Shown in pieces: positions 35,643 to 44,836 of a stretch of 64,000 bases of DNA; position 1 is the stretch's first letter, and every line of letters starts with the position of its first letter. Below the pieces are notes generated by a model. That model was not told where the DNA came from and ran no database searches. It was given only the letters and a program-made list of their open reading frames with translations. A program made the translations under genes and the position numbers. Source of the DNA: Streptomyces sp. NRRL F-4489 (lineage in GTDB: Bacteria > Actinomycetota > Actinomycetes > Streptomycetales > Streptomycetaceae); the NCBI RefSeq assembly GCF_001509485.1, contig NZ_LLZI01000101.1, forward strand, positions 1 through 64,000. The letters are read 5' to 3'.

Positions 35643-36842
35643 ATGGAGACTCCGGGGTCGCAGTCCTCGCTGCACCGGGCCAATCTGGAGCGGGTGGTCC
35701 GCGCGGTGCGCATGGCGGGCTCGCTCACCCAGGCGGAGATCGCCCGGAGCACGGGGCTGTCCGCGGCCACCGTCTCGAACATCGTTCGCGAGTTGAAGGA
35801 CGGCGGCACGGTGGAGGTGACGCCCACCTCGGCGGGCGGCCGCCGGGCCCGCAGCGTCTCGCTCTCCGGGGACGCCGGCATCGTGGTGGGCGTCGACTTC
35901 GGCCACTCCCACCTGCGGGTGGCGGTCGGCAACCTCGCCCACGAGGTACTCGCCGAGGAGGCCGAGCCGATCGACGTGGACGCCTCCGCCGCCGAGGGCT
36001 TCGACCGCGCCGAGCAGCTGGTCAGCCGGCTGATCGCGCGGACGGGCGTCAGCCCCGCCAAGGTCATCGGCGTCGGCCTGGGCGTCCCCGGCCCGATCGA
36101 CGTGGTGTCCGGCACCCTCGGCTCGACCGCGATCCTGCCGGGCTGGGCCGGGACGAAGCCCGGCGAGGAGCTGTCCGGGCGGCTCGGCGTCCCGGTCCAC
36201 GTCGACAACGACGCCAACCTCGGAGCCCTTGGCGAACTGGTCTGGGGCGGCGGCCGCGGCGCGGCGGACCTGGCGTACATCAAGGTCGCCAGCGGCGTCG
36301 GCGCCGGTCTGGTGATCAGCGGCCAGATCTACCGCGGACCGGGCGGCACGGCCGGTGAGATCGGCCACATCACGCTGGACGAGTCCGGCCCGGTGTGCCG
36401 CTGCGGCAACCGCGGCTGCCTGGAGACCTTCACCGCCGCCCGCTACGTCCTCCCGCTGCTCCAGCCCAGCCACGGCCCCGACCTGACCATGGCGCGGGTG
36501 GTCCAGCTGGCCCGCGAGGGCGATCCGGGCTGCCGCCGGGTGATCGCGGACGTGGGCCGCCACATCGGCAGCGGCGTGGCGAACCTCTGCAATCTGCTCA
36601 ACCCCAGCCGGGTGGTGCTCGGCGGCGATCTGGCCGAGGCCGGTGAGCTGGTCCTCGGCCCGATCCGGGAGTCGGTCTCCCGCTACGCGATCCCCAGCGC
36701 GGCACGGCAGTTGGGCATCGTCCCCGGCACTCTCGGGGGCCGCGCCGAGGTGCTGGGCGCGCTCGCCCTCGTCCTGAGCGAGATGGGTGATTCGTCCCTG
36801 CTGGACACCGCCCCGGACGCGGAGGCGCCCGCCCCGGTCTGA
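35643..36842 (+). CDS. rok7B7: ROK-family transcriptional regulator (Rok7B7-like)
   Basis: A 399-residue ROK repressor. An N-terminal winged helix (LTQAEIARSTGLSAATVSNI, about residues 27-46) is followed by a ROK sugar-kinase-like domain with GVDFGHSHLRVAVGN, HVDNDANLGALGE and the zinc-binding CRCGNRGC near residue 251. Its position between ngcEFG and xylFGH is that of Rok7B7 in S. coelicolor, where the protein is reported to affect xylose use, carbon catabolite repression and antibiotic production. The ATG at 35643 is my choice; the GTG at 35631 is in frame and its only nearby purine tract abuts it, so the start is uncertain by four codons. Candidate sites lie at 35503 and 36918. Confidence 0.88.
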   Translation: METPGSQSSLHRANLERVVRAVRMAGSLTQAEIARSTGLSAATVSNIVRELKDGGTVEVTPTSAGGRRARSVSLSGDAGIVVGVDFGHSHLRVAVGNLAHEVLAEEAEPIDVDASAAEGFDRAEQLVSRLIARTGVSPAKVIGVGLGVPGPIDVVSGTLGSTAILPGWAGTKPGEELSGRLGVPVHVDNDANLGALGELVWGGGRGAADLAYIKVASGVGAGLVISGQIYRGPGGTAGEIGHITLDESGPVCRCGNRGCLETFTAARYVLPLLQPSHGPDLTMARVVQLAREGDPGCRRVIADVGRHIGSGVANLCNLLNPSRVVLGGDLAEAGELVLGPIRESVSRYAIPSAARQLGIVPGTLGGRAEVLGALALVLSEMGDSSLLDTAPDAEAPAPV

Positions 36843-36917
36843 CCGGCTTCCGCGCAGGCCCGATGGCCTTTTCGTTCACACCTATAACGCATGGCACCGT
36901 TGTCATCTCGTTAAGGA

Positions 36918-36930
36918 TTTACTCCTTGAC
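36918..36930 (+). promoter_or_regulatory. Candidate Rok7B7 operator upstream of xylF
   Basis: TTTACTCCTTGAC matches all 13 positions of the Rok7B7 consensus as I recall it (TTKAMKHSTTSAV). It lies 75 bases before xylF, within an AT-richer stretch, and a second TTGAC occurs 22 bases downstream. Confidence 0.6.
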
Positions 36931-37004
36931 GGTCGCCTGGCGGCCGAGTTGACTTCCAGCCACCTCGGCCGCAACGACGCGGCCATGTCAGGGAGGCAAT
37001 TCCC

Positions 37005-38096
37005 ATGAATGTGTGGACGCGCCGCGTCGTCATAGCCACCGCCGCCGTCTCGATGGCCCTCTCGGTCGCCGCCTGCGGCAAGGCCGGCGACGGCGGCAAG
37101 AGCGGCGGCGACGGCAAGACCATCGGCCTGCTGCTGCCGGAGAACAAGACCACCCGCTACGAGACCTTCGACCGCCCGCTGATCACCAAGAAGATCGAGG
37201 CGCTCTGCCCCGACTGCCAGGTCAAGTACAACAACGCCGACCAGGACACCCAGAACCAGAAGAAGCAGTTCGACGCCCTGATCACCCAGGGCGTCAAGGT
37301 GATCATCCTGGACCCGGTGGACTACAAGGCCACCAAGTCCTGGGTGAACCAGGCCGCCAAGCAGGGCGTCAAGGTCGTCGCGTACGACCGCCTGGCCGAG
37401 GGCGCGATCTCCGCCTACGTCTCCTACGACAACGAGAAGATCGGCCGCCTCCAGGGCGAGGCGCTGGTCAAGGCGCTCGGCGACCGCGCCAAGGACAGCA
37501 ACGTCGTCATGATCAACGGCTCGCCGACCGACCCCAACGCGCCCTTCTTCAAGCGCGGCGCCCACAGCGTCCTCGACAAGCAGGTCAAGAAGGTCGTCTA
37601 CGAGCAGGACATCCCGGACTGGTCCTCGGACGAGGCCAACAAGAAGATGAGCGCCGCCATCGACGCGCTCGGCAAGGACGGCTTCCAGGGCGTCTACTCC
37701 GCCAACGACGGCATGGCCGGCGGCATCATCACCGCCCTGAAGCAGCAGGGCATCACCGTCCCGGTCGGCGGCCAGGACTCCGAGCTGGCCGGCCTGCAGC
37801 GCGTGCTCCGCGGCGACCAGGCGTTCACCATCTACAAGCAGATCCAGCCGCAGGCCGACACCACCGCCGAGATCGCGGTCCGGCTGCTCAAGGGCGAGGC
37901 GATCGGCGCGCTGGCGCCCACCAAGGTCGACAGCCTCAGCGGCGAGGTCAAGGGCATCCCCGCCAAGCTCTACGACGCCCAGATCGTGACGAAGGACAAC
38001 ATCGCCTCCACGGTCGTCAAGGACAAGGTCTACCCCGTCAGCCGGCTGTGCGCCGGCGACACCGCGGCGGCCTGCGCGGCGGCGGGCATCAAGTAG
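37005..38096 (+). CDS. xylF: Xylose-type sugar ABC transporter, substrate-binding lipoprotein
   Basis: A 363-residue lipoprotein. The signal peptide ends in the lipobox SVAAC (Cys at about residue 24). The mature domain is a periplasmic-binding-protein type I fold of the XylF group: GLLLPENKTTRYETFDRPLI, GVKVIILDPVD, VYSANDGMAGGIITALKQQG and VGGQDSELAGLQRVLRGDQA. The ATG at 37005 has GGGAGG upstream. It heads the xylFGH operon next to the ROK gene, and its promoter region carries a perfect match to the ROK site. The most likely ligand is xylose; other pentoses cannot be excluded. Confidence 0.88.
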   Translation: MNVWTRRVVIATAAVSMALSVAACGKAGDGGKSGGDGKTIGLLLPENKTTRYETFDRPLITKKIEALCPDCQVKYNNADQDTQNQKKQFDALITQGVKVIILDPVDYKATKSWVNQAAKQGVKVVAYDRLAEGAISAYVSYDNEKIGRLQGEALVKALGDRAKDSNVVMINGSPTDPNAPFFKRGAHSVLDKQVKKVVYEQDIPDWSSDEANKKMSAAIDALGKDGFQGVYSANDGMAGGIITALKQQGITVPVGGQDSELAGLQRVLRGDQAFTIYKQIQPQADTTAEIAVRLLKGEAIGALAPTKVDSLSGEVKGIPAKLYDAQIVTKDNIASTVVKDKVYPVSRLCAGDTAAACAAAGIK

Positions 38097-38213
38097 CGGC
38101 GGCGCGGCCGCCCCGCATCCCGCCCCCGGCCCGGCCGGCCGCCGCGCCGGGGGCCGCACACCCCCCGCACCACCATTCCCGCCGCGGCCGCGGCGGCGAA
38201 GGAGATGATTCAC

Positions 38214-39011
38214 GTGTCCGCTCCGCCCGTGCTGGCGTTGCGCCAAGTCTCCAAGCGGTTCGGCGCCGTCCAGGCGCTCACCGACGTCACGCTGGAGATC
38301 CACGCCGGTGAGGTGGTCGCCCTGGTCGGCGACAACGGCGCCGGGAAGTCCACCCTCGTCAAGACCATTTCGGGCGTCCACCCGGTGGACGAGGGCACCC
38401 TCGAATGGCAGGGCGCGCCGGTCCGCATCGGCAAGCCGCACGACGCCCAGGAGCTCGGCGTCGCCACCGTCTACCAGGACCTCGCGCTCTGCGACAACCT
38501 CGACGTGGTCGCCAACCTCTACCTCGGCAGCGAACTGCGCACCGCCGGCGTCCTGGACGAGATCGCCATGGAGAAGCGGGCCAAGGAGCTGCTGGACACC
38601 CTGTCCATCCGGATCCCCAGCGTCCGGATCCCGGTGGCCGCGCTCTCCGGCGGCCAGCGGCAGGTCGTCGCCATCGCCCGCGCGCTGATCGGCGACCCGA
38701 AGGTCGTCATCCTGGACGAGCCGACCGCCGCGCTGGGCGTCGAGCAGACCGCGCAGGTCCTCGACCTGGTCGAACGGCTCCGCGAGCGCGATCTCGCGGT
38801 CATCCTGATCAGCCACAACATGGCCGATGTGCTGGCCGTCGCGGACCGGGTCGCGGTACTGCGGCTGGGCCGCAACAACGGCGTCTTCGACGTCGCGGAC
38901 ACCACCCACGAGGAGATCGTCGCCGCCATCACCGGCGCCTCCGACAACGCTGTCACCCGGCGCACGGCCCGCCGGCGCACCGACCGGCCGGCGAAGGAGA
39001 CCCGGGCATGA
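38214..39011 (+). CDS. xylG: Sugar ABC transporter ATP-binding protein
   Basis: A 265-residue ATPase with a single nucleotide-binding domain. Walker A is GDNGAGKST, the signature is LSGGQRQ, and Walker B is KVVILDEPTAAL. Many XylG/RbsA proteins carry two such domains; this shorter single-domain form is usual in streptomycetes. The GTG at 38214 is preferred to the ATG at 38205 because AAGGAG directly abuts that ATG but is nine bases from the GTG. Its stop overlaps the start of the permease gene (ATGA at 39008). Confidence 0.9.
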   Translation: MSAPPVLALRQVSKRFGAVQALTDVTLEIHAGEVVALVGDNGAGKSTLVKTISGVHPVDEGTLEWQGAPVRIGKPHDAQELGVATVYQDLALCDNLDVVANLYLGSELRTAGVLDEIAMEKRAKELLDTLSIRIPSVRIPVAALSGGQRQVVAIARALIGDPKVVILDEPTAALGVEQTAQVLDLVERLRERDLAVILISHNMADVLAVADRVAVLRLGRNNGVFDVADTTHEEIVAAITGASDNAVTRRTARRRTDRPAKETRA

Positions 39012-40282
39012 GCGAGCAGCAGACCACCGAGGCCGCGCCCGGAACCCCGGCGCCGCCCGCCGTCGATCCCCGGCTGCTGGTCCGGGAGAAAGGATTCTCC
39101 GGCTATCTCGGGGAATTCGCCCGCCGCATCCGCGGCGGCGAGCTGGGCTCCCTCCCGGTCGTCGTCGGCCTGATCGTCATCGCCGTCGTCTTCCAGCTCA
39201 AGAACAGCCACTTCCTCTCCGCCGACAGCCTCACCAACATCGGGGTCTACACCTCCGGTATGGGCATCATGGCCGTCGGCATCGTCTTCGTCCTGCTGCT
39301 CGGCGAGATCGACCTCTCGGTCGGCTCGGTGGCGGGCGTCGGCGCGGCGGTCTGGGCCGTGCTCAGCGTCAACCACGGCGTCAACGACTGGCTCGCGGTG
39401 CTGCTCGCGGTCGCGGCCGGCGCCGTCATCGGCGTCCTGCACGGCTTCTTCTTCGCCCGGGTGGGCGTGCCGGCCTTCGTCGTCACCCTGGCCGGCTTCC
39501 TCGGCTGGAGCGGCCTGCAGATCTGGCTGATGGGCAAGGAGGGCTCGATCAACACGCCCAGCGGCAGCGTGGTGGAGCACCTCACCGGCTACTACTTCGA
39601 GGACAAGGCGTATGCCTACGGTCTCGCGCTGATCGCGGTGCTGGCCTACGCCGGGTCGCTGCTGCTGGAGGCCCGGCGCCGCCGGGCCGCCGCCCTGCCG
39701 TACCGGCCGCCCGGCGAGATCCTGCTGCGCACCGGCGTGGTCGCGGTGATCGCCTTCGCCGTCGCGTACGTGCTCAACGAGCCGTCCGGCGCCCGCGGCC
39801 TGCCGCTGGCCCTGGTGCTCTTCCTCGCCGTCCTGGTGATCGCCGACTTCGTGGTCCGCCGCACCGGCTACGGCCGGCGGATCTTCGCGGTCGGCGGCAA
39901 CGCCGAGGCGGCCCGCCGGGCCGGTATCAACGTCAACCGGGTCCGGATCACGGTCTTCGCGATCTCCGGGATGCTCGCCGCGTTCGGCGGCCTGTTCATC
40001 GCCAGCCTCTCGGGCGGCGCCACCAAGAACCTCGGCTCGGGCAACACCCTGATGAACGTGATCGCGGCGGCGGTCATCGGCGGCACCAGCCTCTTCGGCG
40101 GCCGCGGCAAGATCTGGTCCGCGCTGCTGGGCATGCTGGTCATCCAGTCGATCCAGCAGGGCCTGAACCTCGTCGGCATGGCCAGCGAGATCCAGTACAT
40201 GATCACCGGCGCGGTGCTGCTGGCCGCGGTGGTCATCGACTCGGTGTCGCGGCGCACCCAGCGGACGGCCGGCCGTACGTAG
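39008..40282 (+). CDS. xylH: Sugar ABC transporter permease
   Basis: A 424-residue multi-pass permease of the RbsC/XylH type. Signatures are GEIDLSVGSVAGVGAAVWAV, RTGYGRRIFAVGGNAEAARR and VIGGTSLFGGRGKIWSALLG. About ten hydrophobic segments are present. Start and upstream stop overlap by four bases, so synthesis is coupled to xylG. The xylFGH group is followed by a strong terminator at 40363. Confidence 0.9.
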   Translation: MSEQQTTEAAPGTPAPPAVDPRLLVREKGFSGYLGEFARRIRGGELGSLPVVVGLIVIAVVFQLKNSHFLSADSLTNIGVYTSGMGIMAVGIVFVLLLGEIDLSVGSVAGVGAAVWAVLSVNHGVNDWLAVLLAVAAGAVIGVLHGFFFARVGVPAFVVTLAGFLGWSGLQIWLMGKEGSINTPSGSVVEHLTGYYFEDKAYAYGLALIAVLAYAGSLLLEARRRRAAALPYRPPGEILLRTGVVAVIAFAVAYVLNEPSGARGLPLALVLFLAVLVIADFVVRRTGYGRRIFAVGGNAEAARRAGINVNRVRITVFAISGMLAAFGGLFIASLSGGATKNLGSGNTLMNVIAAAVIGGTSLFGGRGKIWSALLGMLVIQSIQQGLNLVGMASEIQYMITGAVLLAAVVIDSVSRRTQRTAGRT

Positions 40283-40362
40283 GCGGCGGCCGGGGCCGTG
40301 CGCGGCGCCGCCGGGCGATATGTGTCATAGGTCGGCAACAGTCTCGGGAACCGCCCGGGGCG

Positions 40363-40397
40363 GCGGCCCCCGCCGGACGGCTTCCGGCGGGGGCCGC
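40363..40397 (+). terminator. Terminator of the xylFGH operon
   Basis: Two perfect 14-base arms (40363-40376 and 40384-40397) around a seven-base loop, 80 bases after the xylH stop. The remaining 150 bases to dxs carry no gene; TAGACT near 40506 is a possible -10 for dxs. Confidence 0.75.
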
Positions 40398-40555
40398 GCC
40401 GCGCCCGGAACCCCGCCGCGACGGGCGGAAACCGGGCCGCGTGGCCGCTCTCACCCGAGTGACACGCATCGCCGGGCCCGGCCGCGCAGGCGGCGGGCGC
40501 GACATTAGACTCATCTGATCGGCAAGCTCGACCTACGGCAGCAAGGAGGCATGGG

Positions 40556-42481
40556 GTGGCATTGCTGACCCGTATCAAGGGGCCGCGCGACCTGGACCGG
40601 CTCTCGCCCGAGCAGCTCACGCAGCTGGCGGGGGAGATCCGGGGCTTCCTGGTCGACGCGGTCTCCAAGACCGGCGGACACCTCGGCCCGAACCTCGGCG
40701 TCGTCGAACTGACCATCGCCCTGCACCGCGTCTTCCACTCCCCGAAGGACAAGGTCCTGTGGGACACGGGACACCAGTCCTACGTCCACAAGCTGCTGAC
40801 CGGCCGCCAGGACTTCTCCCGCCTCAAGGCCAAGGGCGGCCTCTCCGGCTACCCCTCCCGCGCCGAGTCGGCGCACGACATCATCGAGAACAGCCACGCC
40901 TCCACCGTCCTGGGCTGGGCCGAGGGCATCGCCAAGGCCCACGAGGTCCGCGGCGTCGACGACCGGGTGGTCGCGGTCATCGGTGACGGCGCGCTCACCG
41001 GCGGTATGGCCTGGGAGGCGCTCAACAACATCGCCGCCGCCAAGGACCGCCCGCTGGTCATCGTCGTCAACGACAACGAGCGCTCCTACGCCCCGACCAT
41101 CGGCGGCCTCGCCAACCACCTCGCCACCCTCCGCACCACCGACGGCTACGAGCGCTTCCTGGCCCGCGGCAAGGACATCCTGGAGCGCACCCCGGTCGTC
41201 GGGAAGCCGCTCTACGAGACCCTGCACGGCGCCAAGAAGGGCCTGAAGGACTTCATCGCCCCGCAGGGCATGTTCGAGGACCTGGGCCTGAAGTACGTCG
41301 GCCCGATCGACGGCCACGACATCGAGGCGCTGGAGTCCGCGCTGACCCGCGCCAAGCGGTTCGGCGGCCCGGTGATCGTCCACTGCCTCACCGAGAAGGG
41401 CCGCGGCTACAAGCCCGCCGAGCAGGACGAGGCCGACCGCTTCCACGGCATCGGCCCGATCCACCCGGACACCGGCCTGCCGCTGTCCTCCGGCGGCAAG
41501 GACTGGACCGGCGTCTTCGGCGACGAGATGGTCGCGCTCGGCAAGGAGCGCGAGGACATCGTCGCCATCACCGCGGCCATGCTCCAGCCGGTCGGCCTGG
41601 AGAAGTTCGCCAAGGAGTTCCCGGACCGGGTCTACGACGTCGGCATCGCCGAGCAGCACGCCGCGGTCTCGGCGGCCGGTATGGCCACCGCCGGCCTGCA
41701 CCCGGTCTTCGCGGTCTACGCCACCTTCCTCAACCGCGCCTTCGACCAGGTCCTGATGGACGTCGCGCTGCACAGGTGCGGTGTCACCTTCGTCCTGGAC
41801 CGCGCCGGGATCACCGGCACCGACGGCGCCTCGCACAACGGCATGTGGGACATGTCCATCCTCCAGGTCGTGCCCGGCCTGCGGCTGGCCGCGCCGCGCG
41901 ACGCCGACCAGGTCCGCGCCCAGCTGCGGGAGGCCGTCGAGGTGGACGACGCGCCCACCGTGGTGCGCTACTCCAAGGGCGCGGTCGGCCCGGCCGTCGA
42001 GGCGGTCGGCCGGATCGGCGGGATGGACGTGCTGCGCGAGGCCGGCACCACCGGGCGGCCCGACGTGCTGCTGGTGTCCATCGGCGCGCTCGCCCCGATG
42101 TGCCTGGAGATCGCCGCCCTCCTCGACAAGCAGGGCATCTCCACCACCGTCGTGGACCCCCGCTGGGTCAAGCCGGTCGACCCGGCGCTGCCGGGCCTGG
42201 CGGCCGAGCACCGCGTGGTGGTCACCGTCGAGGACAACATCCGCACCGGCGGCGTCGGTTCGGCCATCGCCCAGGCGCTCCGCGACGCCGGGGTGGATGT
42301 GCCGCTGCGCGACTTCGGCATCCCCGAGCGGTTCCTGGACCACGCCTCCCGCAAGGAGGTCATGGCGGAGATCGGCCTGACCGCGCCGGACATCGCCCGC
42401 CAGGTCACCGGCCTGGTCGCCAAGATGGACAACCGCGACGAGGACGCCGGGCGCACCGCCGCCGAGGTCGCCAGCGACTGA
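40556..42481 (+). CDS. dxs: 1-deoxy-D-xylulose-5-phosphate synthase
   Basis: A 641-residue thiamine-diphosphate enzyme that joins pyruvate and glyceraldehyde 3-phosphate to make DXP, the entry to the MEP isoprenoid pathway. Visible signatures are [52 protein letters not shown] (ThDP-binding, about residue 142), and the transketolase-like [17 protein letters not shown]. Length is normal. The GTG at 40556 follows AAGGAGG. It is transcribed alone, between the xyl terminator and the hairpin at 42502. Confidence 0.97.
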   Translation: MALLTRIKGPRDLDRLSPEQLTQLAGEIRGFLVDAVSKTGGHLGPNLGVVELTIALHRVFHSPKDKVLWDTGHQSYVHKLLTGRQDFSRLKAKGGLSGYPSRAESAHDIIENSHASTVLGWAEGIAKAHEVRGVDDRVVAVIGDGALTGGMAWEALNNIAAAKDRPLVIVVNDNERSYAPTIGGLANHLATLRTTDGYERFLARGKDILERTPVVGKPLYETLHGAKKGLKDFIAPQGMFEDLGLKYVGPIDGHDIEALESALTRAKRFGGPVIVHCLTEKGRGYKPAEQDEADRFHGIGPIHPDTGLPLSSGGKDWTGVFGDEMVALGKEREDIVAITAAMLQPVGLEKFAKEFPDRVYDVGIAEQHAAVSAAGMATAGLHPVFAVYATFLNRAFDQVLMDVALHRCGVTFVLDRAGITGTDGASHNGMWDMSILQVVPGLRLAAPRDADQVRAQLREAVEVDDAPTVVRYSKGAVGPAVEAVGRIGGMDVLREAGTTGRPDVLLVSIGALAPMCLEIAALLDKQGISTTVVDPRWVKPVDPALPGLAAEHRVVVTVEDNIRTGGVGSAIAQALRDAGVDVPLRDFGIPERFLDHASRKEVMAEIGLTAPDIARQVTGLVAKMDNRDEDAGRTAAEVASD

Positions 42482-42501
42482 CCCGGGCCGTTGCAGCCCG
42501 C

Positions 42502-42551
42502 CCGAGGGGCCGGCCGGACATCCCGCGAGGATGCTCCGCCCGGCCCCTCGG
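42502..42551 (+). terminator. Terminator of dxs
   Basis: CCGAGGGGCCGG (42502-42513) pairs perfectly with CCGGCCCCTCGG (42540-42551); a nested CATCC/GGATG hairpin occupies the loop. It begins 21 bases after the dxs stop. Confidence 0.75.
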
Positions 42552-42720
42552 CGTTCCCGGGCGCCCACGTGCCCCCGCGTCCCCGCGTTCACGCGTCCGC
42601 CCACCCCATCGGGTGAATCCCCGTCCCCTGAAGCCCCGCCGCCCCCGCCCCTTTCGCCACATTGCGGAGACTCGGGCAGTTCAGGTGATTTGCGAGGGTC
42701 GTCCAGGCGGAGGTACGCCC

Positions 42721-44298
42721 ATGAGCACACAGCACGGACCACACGGACACGGACCGGCGCCCGGGCCGCACGGGCAAGGGGCGGAGACGCGCCGGGACCG
42801 CGGCGTCCTGCGGACCAAGACGATCGAGCAGTCGATCCGGGACACCGAGGAGCCCGAGCACGCCCTCAAGAAGTCCCTCTCGGCGCTCGACCTGACCGTC
42901 TTCGGCGTCGGCGTGGTCATCGGCACCGGCATCTTCGTGCTCACCGGGAAGATCGCCAAGGAGCAGGCGGGCCCGGCCGTCGCGGTCTCCTTCGTCGTCG
43001 CCGGCGTGGTCTGCGCGCTGGCGGCGCTGTGCTACGCGGAGTTCGCCTCCACCGTCCCGGTCGCCGGCTCGGCCTACACCTTCGCCTACGCGTCGCTGGG
43101 CGAACTGCCCGCCTGGATCATCGGCTGGGACCTCATCCTGGAGCTGGCCCTGGGCTGCGCGGTGGTCTCCGTCGGCTGGTCCGGCTACGTCCGCTCGCTG
43201 CTGGACAGCGCCGGGCTGCACCTGCCGCCGGTGCTGTCCGGGAGCCACGGCGGGCGGTTCGGCTTCGACCTGCTCGCCTGCGTCCTGGTGCTGGTGATCA
43301 CCGCGGTCCTGGTGCTCGGCATGAAGCTCTCCTCCCGGGTGACGTCGGTCGTCGTCGGCGTCAAGGTGACGGTGGTGCTGCTGGTCGTCGTCGCCGGCGC
43401 GTTCTTCGTCACCGGCGCCAACTACCAGCCGTTCATCCCGCCGAGCCGGCCCACCGCGGGCGGCGGCGGACTGGCCGCGCCGCTCGCCCAGCTGATGTTC
43501 GGCTTCACCCCGTCGAACTTCGGCGTGATGGGCATCTTCACCGCCGCCGCGGTGGTCTTCTTCGCGTTCATCGGCTTCGACATCGTGGCCACCGCGGCCG
43601 AGGAGACCCGCAATCCGCAGCGCGACGTACCGCGCGGCATCCTCGGCTCCCTGGCCCTCTGCACGCTGCTCTACGTCGCGGTGTCGGTGGTCGTCACCGG
43701 CATGGAGAAGTACGACACGCTCTCCGTGGACGCGCCGCTCGCGGACGCCTTCAAGCACGTCGGGTACCCGTTCTTCGCGGGCCTGATCAGCTTCGGCGCG
43801 GCGGTCGGCCTGACCTCGGTCTGCATGATCCTGCTGCTCGGCCAGAGCCGGGTGTTCTTCGCGATGAGCCGGGACGGGCTGCTGCCGCAGCTCTTCTCCC
43901 GCGTGCACCCGAAGTTCGGCACCCCGCACCGCTCGACCATCCTGCTCGGCGCGGTCGTCGCGGTGGTCTCCGGCTTCACCTCCATCGACGTGCTGGCCGA
44001 ACTCGTCAACATCGGCACGCTGTTCGCGTTCGTGGTGGTCGCCGTGGGCGTGGTGCTGCTGCGCCGGGCCCGGCCCGATCTGCCGCGCGCCTTCCGGACG
44101 CCATTCGTGCCGTTCGTCCCGGTGCTGTCGGTGCTCGCCTCGCTCTGGCTGATGCTCAATCTGCCCGCCGAGACCTGGATCCGCTTCGCGATCTGGATGG
44201 CCGCCGGTGTCGTGCTGTACGTCCTCTACGGGCGCCACCGCAGCCGGCTCGCCGTCCGGCTGCGGGCCCGGCGGGACGCGGCCGCCGGCCGCCCGTAA
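42721..44298 (+). CDS. APC-family amino-acid permease
   Basis: A 525-residue transporter with about 12 membrane segments. The N-terminal tail is hydrophilic and His/Gly-rich, then LSALDLTVFGVGVVIGTGIF gives the first segment with the APC substrate-binding GxGIF motif. Other family features are CYAEFASTVPVAGSAYTFAY and FFAFIGFDIVATAAEETRNP. It resembles the cationic amino-acid transporter (CAT/YfnA) group. The ATG at 42721 has GGCGGAGG seven bases upstream. An open frame continues far 5' into the dxs region but has no ribosome site there. The substrate is not readable. Confidence 0.92.
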   Translation: MSTQHGPHGHGPAPGPHGQGAETRRDRGVLRTKTIEQSIRDTEEPEHALKKSLSALDLTVFGVGVVIGTGIFVLTGKIAKEQAGPAVAVSFVVAGVVCALAALCYAEFASTVPVAGSAYTFAYASLGELPAWIIGWDLILELALGCAVVSVGWSGYVRSLLDSAGLHLPPVLSGSHGGRFGFDLLACVLVLVITAVLVLGMKLSSRVTSVVVGVKVTVVLLVVVAGAFFVTGANYQPFIPPSRPTAGGGGLAAPLAQLMFGFTPSNFGVMGIFTAAAVVFFAFIGFDIVATAAEETRNPQRDVPRGILGSLALCTLLYVAVSVVVTGMEKYDTLSVDAPLADAFKHVGYPFFAGLISFGAAVGLTSVCMILLLGQSRVFFAMSRDGLLPQLFSRVHPKFGTPHRSTILLGAVVAVVSGFTSIDVLAELVNIGTLFAFVVVAVGVVLLRRARPDLPRAFRTPFVPFVPVLSVLASLWLMLNLPAETWIRFAIWMAAGVVLYVLYGRHRSRLAVRLRARRDAAAGRP

Positions 44299-44334
44299 CG
44301 GCGCGTCAGGGCCCGCGGGCGCCGCTCCGGGCGG

Positions 44335-44733
44335 CTACGAGGCCCCGCCGCGCCCCGAACCGCCCCACACCGTCCGCGGGCCCGCCACACGGGCGCCCAG
44401 CGCCTGGACCCGCTCGCGCAGACCGCGGTCGGCGGTGACCACCAGGCAGTCCCGCCCGGCGCCCTCCTCGGCCACCAGCGCGACGATCCGGTCGTCGCCG
44501 CTGCCGTCCGCCGCCACCACCCGCACGTCCTCGACGGAGTCCACCCCGCGCGCCGCGCCCTCGACCACCAGCACCAGCTCCAGCGGCGGCCCGGCCAGCC
44601 CGGGCAGGCCCGCGGCGGCGTAGCGGACCAGGCCGTCCCGCAGCCGCTCGGCCGCGCCGCGGCGGTCCCGCCACCAGCCGTCGGGCACCGAGCCGACGAC
44701 GTTCGCGGCATCCACAATGACCAAGGAATCCAT
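44335..44733 (-). CDS. NYN/PIN-like domain protein
   Basis: A 132-residue protein beginning MDSLVIVDAANVVGSVPDGW, which has the Asp-Ala-Asn of NYN/PIN-type ribonucleases. Later acidic residues fit the same fold (VVAADGSGDDRIVALV and VVTADRGLRERVQALGARV). Such proteins are predicted metal-dependent RNA nucleases acting on structured RNA or tRNA. The ATG at 44733 is chosen because the fold starts at once; a longer frame adds a basic leader without conservation. It is convergent with the permease gene and lies after the terminator of the fad operon. Confidence 0.78.
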   Translation of the reverse strand: MDSLVIVDAANVVGSVPDGWWRDRRGAAERLRDGLVRYAAAGLPGLAGPPLELVLVVEGAARGVDSVEDVRVVAADGSGDDRIVALVAEEGAGRDCLVVTADRGLRERVQALGARVAGPRTVWGGSGRGGAS

Positions 44734-44777
44734 ACCGCCAGCCTGCCACGGCCGCCGCGCGGGCCCGTACACACGAC

Positions 44778-44814
44778 GGCGCGCGGCCGGCTCCACCGAG
44801 CCGGGCCGCGCGCC
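44778..44814 (-). terminator. Terminator of the fadAB operon
   Basis: GGCGCGCGGCCGGCTC (44778-44793) pairs with the 17 bases at 44798-44814, with one bulged base and a CACC loop, 23 bases beyond the fadB stop. Confidence 0.8.
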
Positions 44815-44836
44815 CTGTGCCGTGCCGCGGGGTCCG

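Noticed and set aside
41776..42720. Long in-frame 5' extension of the amino-acid permease gene into dxs
   Set aside because: The ribosome site before the ATG at 42721, the dxs terminator and the family N-terminus all favour the shorter protein.
40511..42742. A 743-codon minus-strand frame opposite dxs
   Set aside because: Composition is typical of antisense frames in high-GC genes; dxs on the plus strand is unambiguous.
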